NCBI RefSeq assembly: GCF_030936135.1
Contig: NC_082603.1
Coordinates: 17,700,880-17,764,879 of the forward strand
Direction: 5' to 3'
DNA: 64,000 nt
From: Gavia stellata
Taxonomy: Eukaryota; Chordata; Aves; Gaviiformes; Gaviidae
Positions 1-48,900 of this stretch are shown in pieces (positions within the stretch are counted from its first letter, which is position 1; each line of letters opens with the position of its first letter). The translations under genes and the position numbers were made by a program. A model generated the notes under the pieces. It ran no database searches, was not told the DNA's origin, and saw only the letters and a program-made list of their open reading frames with translations.

Positions 1-570
1 TGGTAAAATTTAGAATTTTACACATCTCATAAGCTCTAAATCAGAGTTCAAACCTGCTCCCACTGATGTATATGGCAAATATTCAGTTATATTCAGTGGA
101 AGAAGGATCCAAATTTCTTTATAATATATAAATAAATAAATCACAACAATAATGCATATAGCTGTTCAGGTAAACAGTTCAGTGCGCTTTAGTTAAGGTT
201 ATTACTGTAGTTATTGCACATCCCATTCAGACATACTATATGTTGTCAAGCTGACAAAACAAATACTAAGATTCCATCAAAAGCTGATGCTCTCAATGTT
301 AGATTGGATCAAAAATAACTGAAGTACCGACAACTGCATCCAATCTTTCTTTCAGCATTACATAAAATCTCTTTTCTTGTAGCCAAGTTTCTCATTGAAC
401 AGCAAGGTATTGGCAGATATTTCAAACAGACAAGCATTCTCTACCCAAGTGAAATACTTAAATATTTAAATTTAATATTGTTTCAGCCAACATTACTTCA
501 GTTCAGAATTCAATCCCAGACAAATTGCCAAAGCTTTCCCTATTAATTTGTTTTGAATGACTGAATGTTT

Positions 571-587
571 CTATTTCTGTACATTAC
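571..587 (-). other. Possible read-through C-terminus of BTBD8
   Basis: If the donor at 587/586 is not used, the frame continues Gly-Asn-Val-Gln-Lys and stops at TAG (571-573). That would make exon 17 terminal in an alternative transcript. No canonical minus-strand AATAAA was seen in 1-570, only a variant ATTAAA-like site near 465-470, so a terminal exon here is the weaker reading. Confidence 0.3.
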
Positions 588-34275
<33,688 letters not shown>

Positions 34276-36690
34276 GTGCCGGCAGCCGCTCCGCTCCACG
34301 CCCGGGGCGGCGGCAGGAACGCGGAGCGGGGATCGACAGACGGTCACTTAGCGACAACGCCGAAGGGGCGGCCCGCCGTCTTCACCAAAACAACCGGGGC
34401 GGCGCCTTCCTTCCCGCCAACGCCAGCCCCGCCGGGAGCCGAGCGACCGCCTCACCACAAGACACAGGAGACCTGCGGTGCGGGCGGTGGCGCCTTCCCC
34501 CCTCCCTCAGGGGGCGTGGCGAGCAGTGGCCTCCGCCAATGAGAGCCAGCGGCGCGCCGCCTGGCCCCGCCCTTCCCCGCGGGCCCCATGGCTGGGGGTG
34601 GGAAGGCCCGGCCCTCCCCACCTCCCTCCCCTGCGGCCGGGGCGGTACCTCCCGGGGGCGGGGCGGGGCCGGTAGGCGGGGCCTTCCGGCCCGGCCCCGC
34701 CGAGCCCCGGCTGCCGCAGAGAGGGAGCCCTCTGCCGGCCGCCGCCCCGCGCCGGGCAGCCCTAGTGCCCCCGCCCCGGCCCTCGTAAAGTCTCGTCTTT
34801 CCTTGCCGCTCTTTCCGAAAAGACGAGTAGCGAGAGCGTAGGTAATCGGTGCTGCCCCCAGCGGGACAGCAGCGCCGGCCGTTTTACAAGCAGAGTCTGG
34901 CCTTTGATTATTGCCCATCACATGTCCACCTGCGGCACTTCTCACAGAGAACGGGAGCTCCAGCCTGCAGGCCGGAGCTCCGGGGGGCAGCTCTCCATGG
35001 CTGGGCTGGTGGCCAGCACGTCCCAGCAAGCGGGTGCTCCTCAGGAAAAACCGCACTCCCCAGCAATGACTTCTTTGCAGAGAAATTAAACTGCTGCGTA
35101 GGTGGTAACAGTCGCTCTACAACACCCTTCTCAGGCAAGGAAGAGCCTTTCCAGCTTCGTAGTTTAAGTAAAAGAAGCGTGTAACCATTTCAAGAAATGC
35201 TGCAAATATTTGGGGGAAAATTACCCTAGAAAGGCAGGTTCGATATCCATGGATGGAAAAGGCAAGATCAATACTGTTATCACAATACTGGGGGGACTCT
35301 TCCTCAGATGTTGTGAACTGCGTGGAAGGAAGCAGATCGCCAGCCACAAGCTAATACTCGGCTGACTGCACCTCCCGGTCCACTTCCTTGTGAGGATTAC
35401 AGCAGGGGCTGCGCAAGTACCTGTGTGGGAGACCGTGGCTCAAAAGAGACAACACATGGGGCAGTACGGGACTTGCTGGGACTCCCCAGTAACTGTCAGC
35501 TCTCTTCTACTCTGGTGCGGACAGTTGGTTCAGGCTCAGCTGGCTCCGATGCCTCCCCTGATGGGTCCTTGTTCATCCTCACCTGTCCCCAGGGCACCGC
35601 ACTTGCTCTGCAGGTGGAGAGGGAGCCTTTAGAAACCTGTAGGCAGGTGACTCACCTCGCCTGGGGACTCATGTTTTGTGCTGCTTTTTTCTTTGTAGTT
35701 AGCATCCGGTGCTATTCTCCCCTGCCATCACATGCAAGTTAATTCTACCCTCTGTTTCCATAATCACTGTGTCTCTTCCTCCTATAAACACAGGGAACTT
35801 GGCAGCAGTTCTTGGAGGCAAGAACAGTAGTTGCTAACATAGGAAGGATAATGCCAATAATGAGGCATTATTTCCAAGAAACTACAACAATCAGCATTGG
35901 GAAAGCTGTACAGTGGACAAACACTTCAGCTATTCAAACGCAGTTCTTAGCTTCAGTAAGAAATCTCTCTATAGGAAGTCAGATAAAGGGAGTAGTGTAA
36001 GTTGCATTTTATTAGACAGAGGTGGATTTGATACATGTTTTATCTTAATTTTCCATTCTTGTTCAGACATGTTGAGTGTACAGGTTTCCCATTTTCTTTA
36101 GTCAAGAAAGAAAAACACATTGCACAAAGCAGCTGCATTCAACAATACAACACGATAGGTATCATTATTCACTTGAAGACTAGAAATGTGCCCAGAAATT
36201 TTTCAATCATTCGGTATGCTAAAATATAGACAATAAAAAGAATTAGTTACTGTTTAATGGTAAAATACATTAAAAAAATTCAGGTGAATCTAGAATGAAA
36301 ACTCATTACTTCCTTCAGTATGGCACCACTCTATTGTTTCATTATAAATTTGTAAAAGGCACCACACATTAAAACTGTAAAGCAAGGGGGAAAATAAAAC
36401 CAAGCAACTTTCCATGATTTTCTTTCTGTACAAATACATATATATCTTAAGGCAGGTGTTTTTATGTGCAAAATACAAGTATACAGGTAAAACCAATGTT
36501 GGTATTATATATTCTCATACTCACTTCTTCTTTTAGCAGTAACATTGGTGTCCAAATGTACAGTACATTGAAAACACTTTTCTCTAACAGAGCTCAAAAT
36601 AGAAGGCAGGCTGGAAATATGGCCCTGATAACAATTAGTTTTTAAATCTGAAGAGCTTTTATGTAGACCCCTTAAAACATGTACAAACAG
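34276..36690. other. Intergenic region between BTBD8 5' end and EPHX4 3' end
   Basis: The left part is the BTBD8 promoter island and 5' flank; the right part should hold the EPHX4 3'UTR. Several open frames on both strands reflect GC-rich sequence and overlap each other. I support no extra gene. Confidence 0.6.
36008..36013 (-). terminator. Candidate EPHX4 polyadenylation signal
   Basis: AATAAA on the minus strand, about 680 bases after the EPHX4 stop. It is the first canonical hexamer I found downstream. Cleavage would be expected around 35,985-36,000. No downstream GU-rich element was assessed. Confidence 0.35.
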
Positions 36691-36922
36691 TCATTCTCTT
36701 TTTCTTGTTTCTTCCTTTAGAAAGGTCCATATCAACTTGTTCACTATGTCAGGTTGATCCTGCTGGAGCCAGTGACTGGCTTCAGACAAAATAGTTAATC
36801 TGAAATGATTTTTAACATAAATCCGTGTAATTTCTGCCATCTCAACTTCCATGAACGCATCTCTTTCTCCCCATAAGAGCAGGGTTGGCATGATGACTTC
36901 ATGGTGCTGCAGAGGTAGGCAG
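36691..36922 (-). CDS. EPHX4: EPHX4 coding exon 7 (terminal)
   Basis: Residues 291-366 and TGA. CLPLQHHEVIMPTLLLWGER is followed by the acid at Asp311, SEASHWLQQDQPDIVNKL with His340, and a charged tail ending TRKRE. The acceptor is TTAAAG/C, and the joined codon is Ser290. Confidence 0.95.
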
Positions 36923-39900
36923 CTTTAAAAATAAAACCCACTTAGTTAGGTCTTTTTTTACAAAAATCACCAAGACAGATTTCAGTCAACTTAGCATTTG
37001 AAATCAACATGGTGAAGCTCATTGCAAGCTTTCTAGGTTCCAAGATACCTTCTACAATACCAAGAAAACACTCCTGTGACTCAAAGTCCTTTAATTGTTT
37101 TTAAGGATGGCAAAATTGTTAGAAGATACTTCTACTGTAACATGTCTGTAAATCAGCAGTTGATTGCAACAGAAGTCTTATTTTTGGAACATGAATAATG
37201 CTTCAGCATGGTGCACACCTCAGGACCCCCATGATCTCGTAAAAGGGAACGTGGAAAAATACGGCCACATTTCATAGATCAGTGGCCTTCCCTTGGTTGA
37301 TGAATGCTATGGCAAATTTCTGAACCTGCATTATTTACTGCAGGAAGGTTTTAATGCAATATGATGCTTTGAATCACATTTAGACTACAGTGTTCAAGAC
37401 ATCTAGCTACCTGAGTAGCCAAACTGCCTTGCCGAAAATGGTTGTCTAGGAAATGGCAGGCTGCCATTTTTTGGACACGACGGAAGATACCAGGTAGCAT
37501 GTTTCAGACCTACTCAAAATTAAATAATCATGTAGTACAGCTGAAAATAAAAATATCTGTAGAAGAAGATATTCTATAGAACACTGATGTCTGAAATGCT
37601 GAACTGAATTCAGTTGCATTCACTCATCTATGAAATTCATGCTAACATTCAAAGTGCATCAGCGTTCCCTTTACAAAGAGCTACAGTATGTTTTTGGAGG
37701 CCTTGGACTTACACACCTACATCTGTATGCAGTGAAAGAAAACTGTTCCTTAAAAATTTGCCTTTCATGGAGTCATAATCTCTTTAAAAATGCAACATCA
37801 CAACTCAGAGCTTTGGCAGACTAGAAAGCATTTAAAGATAAATACATTATAAGACATTTGAAGAATACTTTGAAGAAAAGCCTTAGAAAGTAAAATGTTA
37901 ATAAAAATTATACCACCACAATGACCTAGTTAAACTTTCACTAAAATTTTATTATATTTTCTTAATAGTTACTTTAAATGGAATATTTTATAAGTATTTC
38001 CTCACATTAAAGGTAGACATTAGGAAAGATACAAGTAGCTAGAAGTGAAAGACTATTTCAACATAAACCATATTAACCCACCAGAATTTATTCCAGCTCA
38101 TCTGTTTCAGATATGTTGAAAAATTTATCTAATTTATGCTTGAATTGCTTAATCTTAGCCACATAGTGTAACAGACTAGCTGTGACAATTCAAAACAATT
38201 TCTACCTGATCAGATGCAAATCTTTAATATCTTAATGCTCAAACATGATTATGTTAAACCAGTAATGTATAAAAAAGATTTTCTGAGCAAACTTTTATGA
38301 CAAACTTAAGGGCTAGGTTGAAACTTAGGAACTACTTAAGAGACTATGCCCTGTGAAAGGGAAAGACAAAGAAGATGGCATGCATTAGTTTAAAATAAGA
38401 CAAAGAAATGGAGACTTTGAAGACATTCTTCCTCTCCACTTATACATAATGTCAAGAAATATTAAGTAAAGGTCACTTTAAATAATAATTTAATTTCATT
38501 TTGATGGATGAATTCCTAAAATGGCTTTTGTAGCAGTGGATTTAAAATCTCATTTTTCAAACAACCTGACCTCACCCACTGAACCATAGCTTATTCATAA
38601 TAACAGTTTTAAAAATTGATAATCTGGTGATCTGATTCAGTGCATTTAGACTAATCTCTTTGCGTTTTTAACCCAGTATCCTGGATCTCCTCACTACTTA
38701 TACGTGCATTTTTTCACTACTGTAGGGTTTACTGTTTTTCTTTTGTGCCTAAGTGCCTTGCAAGATTTGTAGCCTCACTTAGGAAAACTCTACTAGGCTT
38801 TTTACACACACTGCATAGATAAACAACCTGTCATTTTTCATTGCCTATGAGCCACACTGTATTTCTTTTCATTCTGGAGTATGGGACATTATATCATGCA
38901 CGAAGTTTATAGAAATCTCCTTTAACAAGGATTAACACGCAGATTTCACATTTAGAAAGGGAAGTTCCACTTGTGAAGTTTAAGTCTTTGAAAAACCAGA
39001 CTCAAACCTTCATACAGCACTGTTATACAGTCTTTCTGTAAACAAATACTGAAGTACTTCTTAACTGCTGTAAGAGAAGTAATCCCATTTTCTAAAAAAT
39101 GGCATATCAGAAGAAATTCAATCTTCAACTGCTTACCTATCTCTCTTAACCAAGCATGATACAAAAGCTTTATGATTTTTATTCCAAAAGTGTTTGTATC
39201 TGAAGTATAGTGAAGGAAATGACTGCTGTACTATTTAGACAAGGATGTGTTGGTGATGGATGGAAGTAGGTGATTTCAATCATCTCTTTGGAAATAACTT
39301 TCCAGAAAAATTAAGCTCTGAATAATAAAACTCCAGGTGGATAGTAATGAGTTGGAAACCTCTAACACGTAGGTCACCAGTGCCAGCCCACTGGGAGTTA
39401 TGTTGCATACAAGTCATTAGGATCTAAGTGGTGCTCAATGGCTTATATGAGAGGAAGTGAAAATTTCAATCCTGTTTTAAAGTTTAATGATTGACATCCC
39501 ATAAGGTGTGACCATCAGAATTGGTGGCAAGAACTGAATGAGCTGAAAACCAGTCTTTTCCTTCTAGTGCAAGGAATTGCTGCATTGTGGCTGATAGCAC
39601 CTATAATAATCTCTGAATTCAGCACAGATATACTTTCATTAAAAAAATAAAGCAAACAATGCACAAACATACACACACACAGAGGAATTAATAGCTGTGA
39701 AGATACCTTCTGATTAATAACTGATTCTAGGCTTTTTTTTGAGCCTGAAAAGGCCTGAAACAGTAGTTTAAACTCTTACATTCGTCTCATCTGAATCCCA
39801 CAGCAATTCAGCTATCAGCTATCACAGGTATTTCACTGTTACTGTCAGAGAAGCATCTGGTTCATGTGCATACTCACTGATGCGAGGTGCTGTGGCAAAT

Positions 39901-42900
39901 GTACGAACAAGGCTCAGGGCACTCGTGCCTCTCCAGCTCCTCATTAGCCCTACCCTGGGGGCTCCTGCAGTGCAGCTGCAGGGCCAGGGAGCCGCCATGC
40001 AGCCGCACAGCTCCCCATTGCCCTTGGACATCCCAGCTGATGTCACCACCGCTCTCTGCATAGCTTTAAATAAGTATCCTGTTACCAGCACAGCCACCTC
40101 ATTTACTCCCCACTGGTGTCTGTGCTTGGTGTTATCTTGTTTAGAAGAAAATATACCATCTCTCTACTTTCTCATTCCGGTTTTGTCTCTTAGCCTCTAC
40201 AAGACAGCACCTAGCTCAGATCTCCATTTTCCTCCCAGTATTTCCTTACTGACCGCTCTCCTAACAGTGACAGCATGGAAGGCACAGAAAGAGCAGTAAA
40301 GGTGGCACGAGATTTGGACCAGGGAAAATTAAAAGTTAATCCACTTCAAAAATCAACTGTCTTGATTTTAGGGAAGGAAGAGAATTTTTAAAGACTTTTG
40401 GGAAGCTGGTCTTGTGTTAGAGAAGCATGCAGGAGATTTAGCACTGTTGAAGACTGGAGGCAGTAAAGGAAAAAAAAGTTCAATTCCACTCTTCTTGGTA
40501 TAGTTCCTCAAGTTAGGGCTACAGGTCATAAGTAGAGTATATGCAGAGTTAAAGACCTTCTGGCCCTGTTAAGTTTTCGGCAGATAAAAAGGGGGCATCA
40601 AATGAGATAGGGTTAGTTTTAGGCTTGGTTACAAAAAAACCTACCCCACCTTTTTATAAAAAAACAGCCCAAACACAATAAAATTAAAGTCAGACATGGT
40701 TTTGTAAAGTTACAAGGAAAAGTGAGGGTACCTGACTTGGATGCCATATTATCTAGTAGTAATATCTAATAATAAACTCTTCATAGAGCTACATATGAAC
40801 TGTAATGCAAACAATTAATTGATGTTAATTTTGTAAGTATTATTTAGAGATGGATTTTTGTGATTGCCATGGGTTCTGTGAGTGAGGAAGGGTCTTTGCT
40901 TTATTAGATTTTGAAACAAAGATTTTCCTTACCTGCACTCTGGTTGTGTCACTGTTTTGTGTGGCTATCTCACACTTTGCATCACTTTGCATCACACTGC
41001 TTGACACTGAATACATTTGTTACCGTTATTTTGAAACAGGTTTGCGTTTTTTCCTTCTACTTTAGCGGCAGAAGATGCAATAACGTTTTTGGCCTCCAGG
41101 GGTCTGTAGAATATTTTACCCTGTTTCAGAATGTTATACTCACCTGAAAATATTTCTGTAGTGGTTAATGGGTCCAGTTAATGCTCCAGGTTGTGAAAAG
41201 ACATAGAGATAAGCTTCAATATCCTCTGCTGTTAATCTGCAGCCTTTCCTTCCAATTCCAGTGGCCTGGCTTGTAAATAAACTTCTCAGAACCTAGAAAA
41301 GGGAGAATAAAAAGCCACCACATACGATAGCTAGAAAATATGGTTTCGCTCTTTCAACAGAACACATATTTCTAAAATCTTTTTATACATTGTTTAGAGT
41401 ATAGTGAATGGTTTCAATGCTTTTTTTAGAGAGCTATGTGTAAAACACACAGTAAACTTATTTCTGGTATGACTTACTTCTAAATAATCAAGTACAGGCA
41501 AATACCAGTATTACCAAGTTCCTCAGTTCTGCACCTGACCTGCCACTGGTGACAGGCAAAGGCAAGTGCAGGCACATACTTTTCTTTGGGATGGATCCCA
41601 GCAGCTGAGAGGGCAGAAGGGAGAATGATTCAGGACCCCCCCCAGCTTGCTATGCCCTGTGTGTGTGCAGCACTGGGAGCTCTGCACTGGGCTGTATGCA
41701 TGTAGGAGGATGCATGCCTGCAGCTGCTTTTTCTCTTTCTATACCCTTCTACATATTTTTAAGGTTATACAAGGTGCTGGCCTTGTTGGTTCCTCAGGCA
41801 CAGTTAATCACCTGGCTGAATTTGATGCCCAGACTCCCAAGGCTGCCTGCCCTGTAGCAGGCCCTGAGGGATAAGAGGATGTCTCACTGCTCACAGGAGC
41901 TTAAGATAAGTCAGCAGGAGTTCCCCAGGCACCGAATATGTCCCACTGGCACGTGCACACGTAAAACCAGCTGGCTGTCTAGGTGGAGTAATGCACTGTA
42001 GTGCTGAATGTTAAAAGTATATACCTGAACGCCTCCCAGAAACGCAAAAGCAAGAGTTAATCTCGGAGATTCTATGTACTTATATCCTACTTTATAAAAA
42101 TATATAATGCTTAAGAAGAAAAATCAGCTTTCAGTAATTGTAACTACATCAGAAGGGATCAATGTAGGTGGCAATTCTTCCATCACACACAGTTAAATAT
42201 ATAAACAAGAGCACTCATTTTGCTCACCTTGAAATCATTTACTGTAAACATGAATTCAGGAAACCATGGCATTTGGAAAAAGAAGTAGTAACCAGATTTA
42301 ATCAATTGTGATGGATGTCGTAGAATGTATTCTGAAACAAAAATGCCCATGAATTAAAAATGAAAACTGATGACTCAAACAAAATTACTGTTAATATTAC
42401 TATTTTTTAAACGTAAAGGAATGTTTTAAAAATACTACGTTAGAACGTGCTATGTGACAAAAGATGATTATTGTTTTAGGAATAAGTATATGATGTGGCC
42501 ATTAAAACATACTTCTTTTATATGTGTTAATAGAAACAGTCAGCAAACCGGAAGCCTGCCAAAGATTAGGTGAGGGCAGTGACGTTGGAGAGTTTAATTG
42601 CATGATAGGTTTTCACTTGGAGATCTATTTGTGTAGCTAGTCCAAAGCACTTCTTTCAGCTGTGGAATAAGAGGTGTAAATATAAGTCTTTAAGTATTTC
42701 TCTCATCAAAGATGTGATGCACAGAAATCTGTATATGATAGTCCACTGACATTCTAAAGACAGCATCAATCCTGTTCATGAAAATACAGAATTTTTCTAA
42801 CAGTTGTCTTCTTGGCAATTTCAAGAACCGTAATCAAGATTATATAGTGTCACTTTTTAAAGGTGTTGGAGCATATATGACAAAAGAAAACAATATAGCC

Positions 42901-45900
42901 AAATTTGCCTTAAGTATTTTTGTTTTAAATTGTAATTTTTTGTTTCCAATGAGTTGCAAGAGCCAACACTGACATTCAAATATCTCACTTCCTCGAAGCA
43001 ACCACAGAATGTATGCAGGTGCTAGGAAGTCTAGAACCTATCCTTTACAAATGCAAATTTGGGAAGGCAAAATTGCACTCCCAACATAGGAGATATCTCT
43101 GAAATATTAATTCTGACAGTGAATAAAAAATGGGTTTTAAAACAAAGTAAATTGAAGTGTCAGCTATCTTCTAAGCTTTCATATCTTACACATTCTTAAA
43201 TTGCATCACCCATTATAGTTTTCCTTGATGGACCATCATCAACACTGCTCACTTTACTGTTCTGCACAATTTACAAACTGTGTATTTTCATTTAATCCAC
43301 AGTAGAAAAAATTTGATCCAGGGAGTCTTTATCAAGCTACAGAACAGATTTTGTACCTTAACAAATATGCAAACAAATACTAAGAATACTATAATAAAAT
43401 ATATTTGTCTTCTATACAGCTTGGCTCCTGCTCTCAGTGAAAATACTGCAAAAAGCTCCTGCTTGCTCAGGTGGTGGTGAACAGACCTTTCCTCGGGTAA
43501 GTGAGGCTTAACTACCTGGCAAAATGTTCTTTAATATCTTAGAAAGGTGCCCAAGAACCCTGTGAGAACAACATGTGTGAATGGTTCTGATTCCATGGTG
43601 GTGTAATGTCAGATTTACATTCAACTGAAATGAAAATTAAAGCTGCACTGAGTATTCTTAACTATTTCTGGGGAAATGGGGTGACTTTTTTAATGTAAAT
43701 AGGGTAGGGTCAGCAATTGAAGAAATTAAAATTAGTGAGATACTACTTTCATTTTAATTACTGAATGTCGATCTAATCCCTATGAAATGTTTTGTAATTC
43801 TGGGTAGCAGACAAGCTCAAAGCCTGTCACACAGCAAATTTTGCTAGTGCACCTAAATCCTTGTTTCAGTTCACTACTAGTACATTCCTGAGCCTCTAGT
43901 AAGTAGCCTGGAAAGGCTGTCTTGTTCCAATGAATATTGTACAAGATCATAAATTGTCGCTTGTCACCTAAATCAGGATTAAATTCTAATGTCTGATTCA
44001 CATTTATACAAAGGCTGTTTTATGCAGATTTAATAATGCAGTGAGGCCTTAACCTAGCTGTCATGCAATATACACCCCTGTTCAGGGAATTTTATCCTGC
44101 CAAAGTGGTATAAAACAGGTTCATGTATATGAAAATTATGTTTGTGAACCTTCATGGATTAAGAAAAAAATCAGTAAGTTTGGTTGCAAGCACTCCCACT
44201 TCCTACAATAAATTATTTCCAAAGGTCAAATACTTGATACCTTACTGCTTCATAAAATACAGTCCAGATTGTGAGAGGCACTGTGTACTGGCAACTTATC
44301 TACTGAATATCTAAAGGGGCAAGTAGTTAGTTCTTCTTTAGCAACCTCAAAGCAAACACAATCTTAATGAAAATGCAGATACTCTGGATTAACAAAGACT
44401 ATTATAAAACTCACCTGTGAACACAGAAGGATGGGGGAAATTAACCACAATCAGCTTAGTCACCATTTCAGGGTAACATATAGCCACTAACCAAGCGATC
44501 ATTCCTCCCCAGTCATGGCCAATCAACACACACTTGTTGTATCCTACCACATAAACACAGATTTGTGCTTTTATTTCAGTGGCATTTGTATCCGTACAAA
44601 CTATCACATACTATAAAGTAATTACTGGGCAAAATAGGTGGTCCAGCACATTTATTAATGTAACTACTTAGTACTGCACTGCTTCCATTACTAATGGCCA
44701 GGAAAAATAGTGCACTACTATAGTTAAAAAATTAACAAATAATTAAAATTATTTAATTGGGCTTCAACTACACTTTCACTTCAGTGTCAAACTAAAGTCA
44801 CTCCGTACTCAAATGGCCACCCTGTTCACATCTTGGCTGATGTAGGGTCAGATATATAGTTCAACTTGCAGTCATTATAATGCATGTCCATTTGTCACAT
44901 TTAGGGAGTTTGGAGTTTGAAACTGCAGACAGAAAGACTGAGCAATCTCCTGAGCCCCTCCTGAACAAAACTAATCCTTATGAATTTCATAATCCTTATG
45001 AGGTTATCTAAGCACTGAACATCATCATTATGCAAAGAGTGGGCATTATACTTAATAGCCATATATATAGCATGTATATACACACACATAAATACACACA
45101 TTTATATGCTTAGTGGGCAATTTTTAAAGTTCTCGGCATTCACATACTTACTCTTCCATCAATAAAAATGGTAATTTAACAGCAATAAAAAGGGGAAGAA
45201 AAATCATAACTGTGTTTTTGAAAGCCTAACCATTCCTCCTTTAACCACTGCTGGAACACATACTGTATTGTCAGATACCATCACCCTCCTCATTGAGGAC
45301 TGTAATGCTGAGCACATAACCAATGAGATGTATAAAAGCCAAACTGTTTAGAATTCTGACATAAATTTGAACACAGGGTCAAAGCACCTTATAACCCCTC
45401 TTGAATAAAATCTTTTGATATATATTCAAGTTCTCCAAAAGAATTTAACTTGGGGTTAGAACAAACAAAGATAACAAGCCTCAGAAATACTTTCTCCAAA
45501 AAATTTTAAATCCCTATAAAATTGAATTATGATGAGAACACTTCTCAAGCATAACCATGGCATTACCATGGAGATTAACACAACCAGCAAAGGTCGGAAA
45601 ATGTAAATGCTGTGTGGGGTCTGCCTGCCCAATCTTTTGACAATATTCAAACATCACAAGCAAAGCAAATCCTAAATTAAAACCTTAGAACTAGAATCAC
45701 TGCTTTACTGTTTCTTCATGTGAAATGCAGTAAGTTGTTTCACTATCGGTAGAGTATCCAGGGAATTAAAATGATTCAGAGAATGACAGTCTAATGCCTT
45801 GTGTTGCTATTGGTATGGAAGAGAAATACCCTTCACTAGGTGTTACAATTTATCGCCAGAACAGCTACGCTTCAAACTGAACTGGAAGGGCAAATTTTGC

Positions 45901-48900
45901 AGACTCGCTTGAGCTCTAGACAGTTACACCATGTATTTGCCACAGGGAGCAATGTGTCCCTTGTTCTCCCTTCTGTTCTTCTCACTGGTGTATAAGACAT
46001 AGTCATTCAGCTCTTGAGAACTGACTACTGTGCAGGAGTAGTATTTTGGGATTTTTTTTTTTTATTCTACCTTGTTTGTGCAAGAAAAATGTCATCTGCT
46101 TTATATTCTTTGGTCTGCAAGTGCTATTAGACTCTAATTCAGGACATTATCCACTAAGTACAATGGTTAGGAGTAAGCAAAGACCTTCTTAGGGAAAAAG
46201 ACCATAGGTTTATACTGCTGGATTTCACAGCACATAGGGAAAATATTTTTTTAAACTCATGATGGAAAATCATCTTTACATTTTATACTGATGTATACAT
46301 CATAATGAGAAAACAAACCTTTTTCATTGATAATAGTCCATAAAATATGACTATCCTTAAGTTTATATCTATACATATCTGTAATGGGTATATATTAAAG
46401 AGAATGGAGTCTTAAAAAATATCAATACTAGATCTTTATGGCTTTTTTCCCTGAAAATCAAGCCATTTATGAGCTGTTTGTCTTCTACCAACGCACCTAG
46501 AGATTCCAAAATATCCTTTATATCTGTTATCAGGCAATCTAACTTGTAATTTTCTTTGTGAGAAGGAGCATCTGTTTCTCCATAACCTCTCAAATCCAGG
46601 GCCACCACTCGATATTCACTTTTAAATTCCCGCAATTGATGGCGCCAAGAATACCTAACAAAAGGGAAAAAAAAGTTGGAGTTATAAGGTCAAGCAGTAT
46701 GGTACCAAAACACACTCAATGCTTTTGCTCCCAAACAGTTGAGGGTAAATTAGCATGGCTTTGTTTGCAATGAAATTCTTTTTTTCTTTCTGTGGTATGC
46801 TGATGGTTCTTCGTGGCTATAGTAGTTTTGTGCTCCCTTCTTGAATTCCCCAGTAAGGAAGTGCAGCTGCCAGAAAGCGGGCATGGCTAGAGCCAGGTGT
46901 TTCAACAGTTCCTGGAGTCTGGCATGGTCCCTTTGCTGCAAAGGAAGCAGACATAAACCAGAGCACACAGAGGACTATTCTGTTTTATCCTTGGAGCCGT
47001 AGTATCATCAAAAAAACTAAGGTCTGAAAAGCTTTCTCTTCTCCCTGGTTTGCTCACACAAACACATTTTGATGGATAGGGAAACATGCCTCAAGGCATG
47101 TGGTTTTTTTTTCTTTTCAGAAAAGGAATGTCAGATAATTCATACACTAAATAAACAAAAGAAGGAAATACAATGAATAACAAATGAACTTAGTGAAGCT
47201 TATATGATTTATATTATGTACACTTTCATCTGTATCGCTATACTACCAGAACTGCTCCAGAACAATCTCAATGTGTTGGTACTACACAAAGTATTTCATT
47301 GCTTATGTTTCTATGCAAAAGAGTGATAACATTACACACATTAAAAGACATACAAGATTAAGAACTCAGGCAAAGGCCTGGGCTATTCCTCATTCTGTAA
47401 TAGTATGTAGTGACTAGATTTGTGTTACGAAGCAAAAATAACAAGAAAACGGTGGGTCTCATCCTGCAAGAGCTACCTGCCTTTCAACTAGTTATTGAAG
47501 CCAAATAAATTTCAGAATAGCCAGTACCAAGACAGACATGGCCTTATCTTATACTGTAATAGACATAAAAAGAGATACGAAAACATGATCCTTCTAGGCA
47601 TATATAATAATGGCTGCATCCCTCTGTCCTAGGATCTAGTTTTTACTACTGCTCTTGTTTCAACAATCTCAGCTAAACGATATGTAACAGTTGGATCATC
47701 AGCGATCGTAAGAGTGATGCAGAGAATTCTACCTTAATTCAAGCAGTGTCTATATTAGACCATGGGCTCTTCCACTTTAGCTTTGCCTCCAGCCTATTAG
47801 GGATTTTGAACATAAGCAATATTACAGTAACACTCATTAATTATATAAATTTGTATTCATATAAACAGAACAGTCAGAACCTTTTCATTTCGGTGCCATA
47901 TAATGCAAATACAAGATATAGCTAAGATCTCCAGGAATGAAATTTTTAAAGGCATTATACAATGACTTGTAAGCTGAATTTGCCATGGTAACTGTTGTAG
48001 CTATCCTACAGACTTCAGTAAGAAGAAAAAATGAGGCCCATAAATAAATAAACAAATTATTTTTGTTTTCAGAAAACATCTACTTGCTGTCCTCATCTTC
48101 TGTTTTCACAATAGTCCATCAATCACCACATGTCTGACCTACCAAATGGGTAGGTTTTATATTCAAAGACATCCTTTACCACATCTGAAATGTAACTATT
48201 GGATAACTGCTTTGCAAGCAGAATTTGGAAATGTTGGTGAATGCTTTCATTTTCATAAGGTTGAATAATGGAAACTATTTTGTGACTCTCTAATCCCATT
48301 ATTTCTGAAAGGCAGCTTGTATAAAATTTAGCAGCTCACACACAAGTCTTATAGGTACCCAGCTGTCTCAACATACTATGCCCAATTTCAAATATTTTAT
48401 TATTGTCTTTCCAGAACATTGGTATTAATTTTCAAGTTCTTATGCATCTAAAGCACTTAATGGCTCTGGTGCATTATATTCTTAAGTGATCTTTCATCTT
48501 CAGACAGTCTCAATCGCTCACTAAGGTAAATATTGTCTGGTTATAGTTGTCCTACTTATAACCTTGAGACATTTGAAGGCAGAGGATTTGTTACAATTAA
48601 GAATTGTAACTGTGAATCATATAAGGTGGGGGTTTTTTTTGCTAGCCAAATGATACAAATCTGATGCTGCTTTAAATGTCTCTTAAATTGTGATTATTTT
48701 ATCTTGTGCTTATTCTTACATAAAAAAATCTTCACTGATTGAGTTAACAAACCAACATCAGCATGGGTAGCATGACTGTTTTACAGACTATTGGCGTGCA
48801 GTCTTCTTTTTAAAAACAGTTATATAAACTACGCTACTGGTGGTCCCAGTGACCTATATAACAGTTTCTCATTCATTCCTTTTGAATGGTCAGATAACAC

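Noticed and set aside
39822..40299. Opposed 91- and 139-codon frames in EPHX4 intron 6
   Set aside because: No domain, no splice logic, and composition typical of moderately GC-rich intron sequence.
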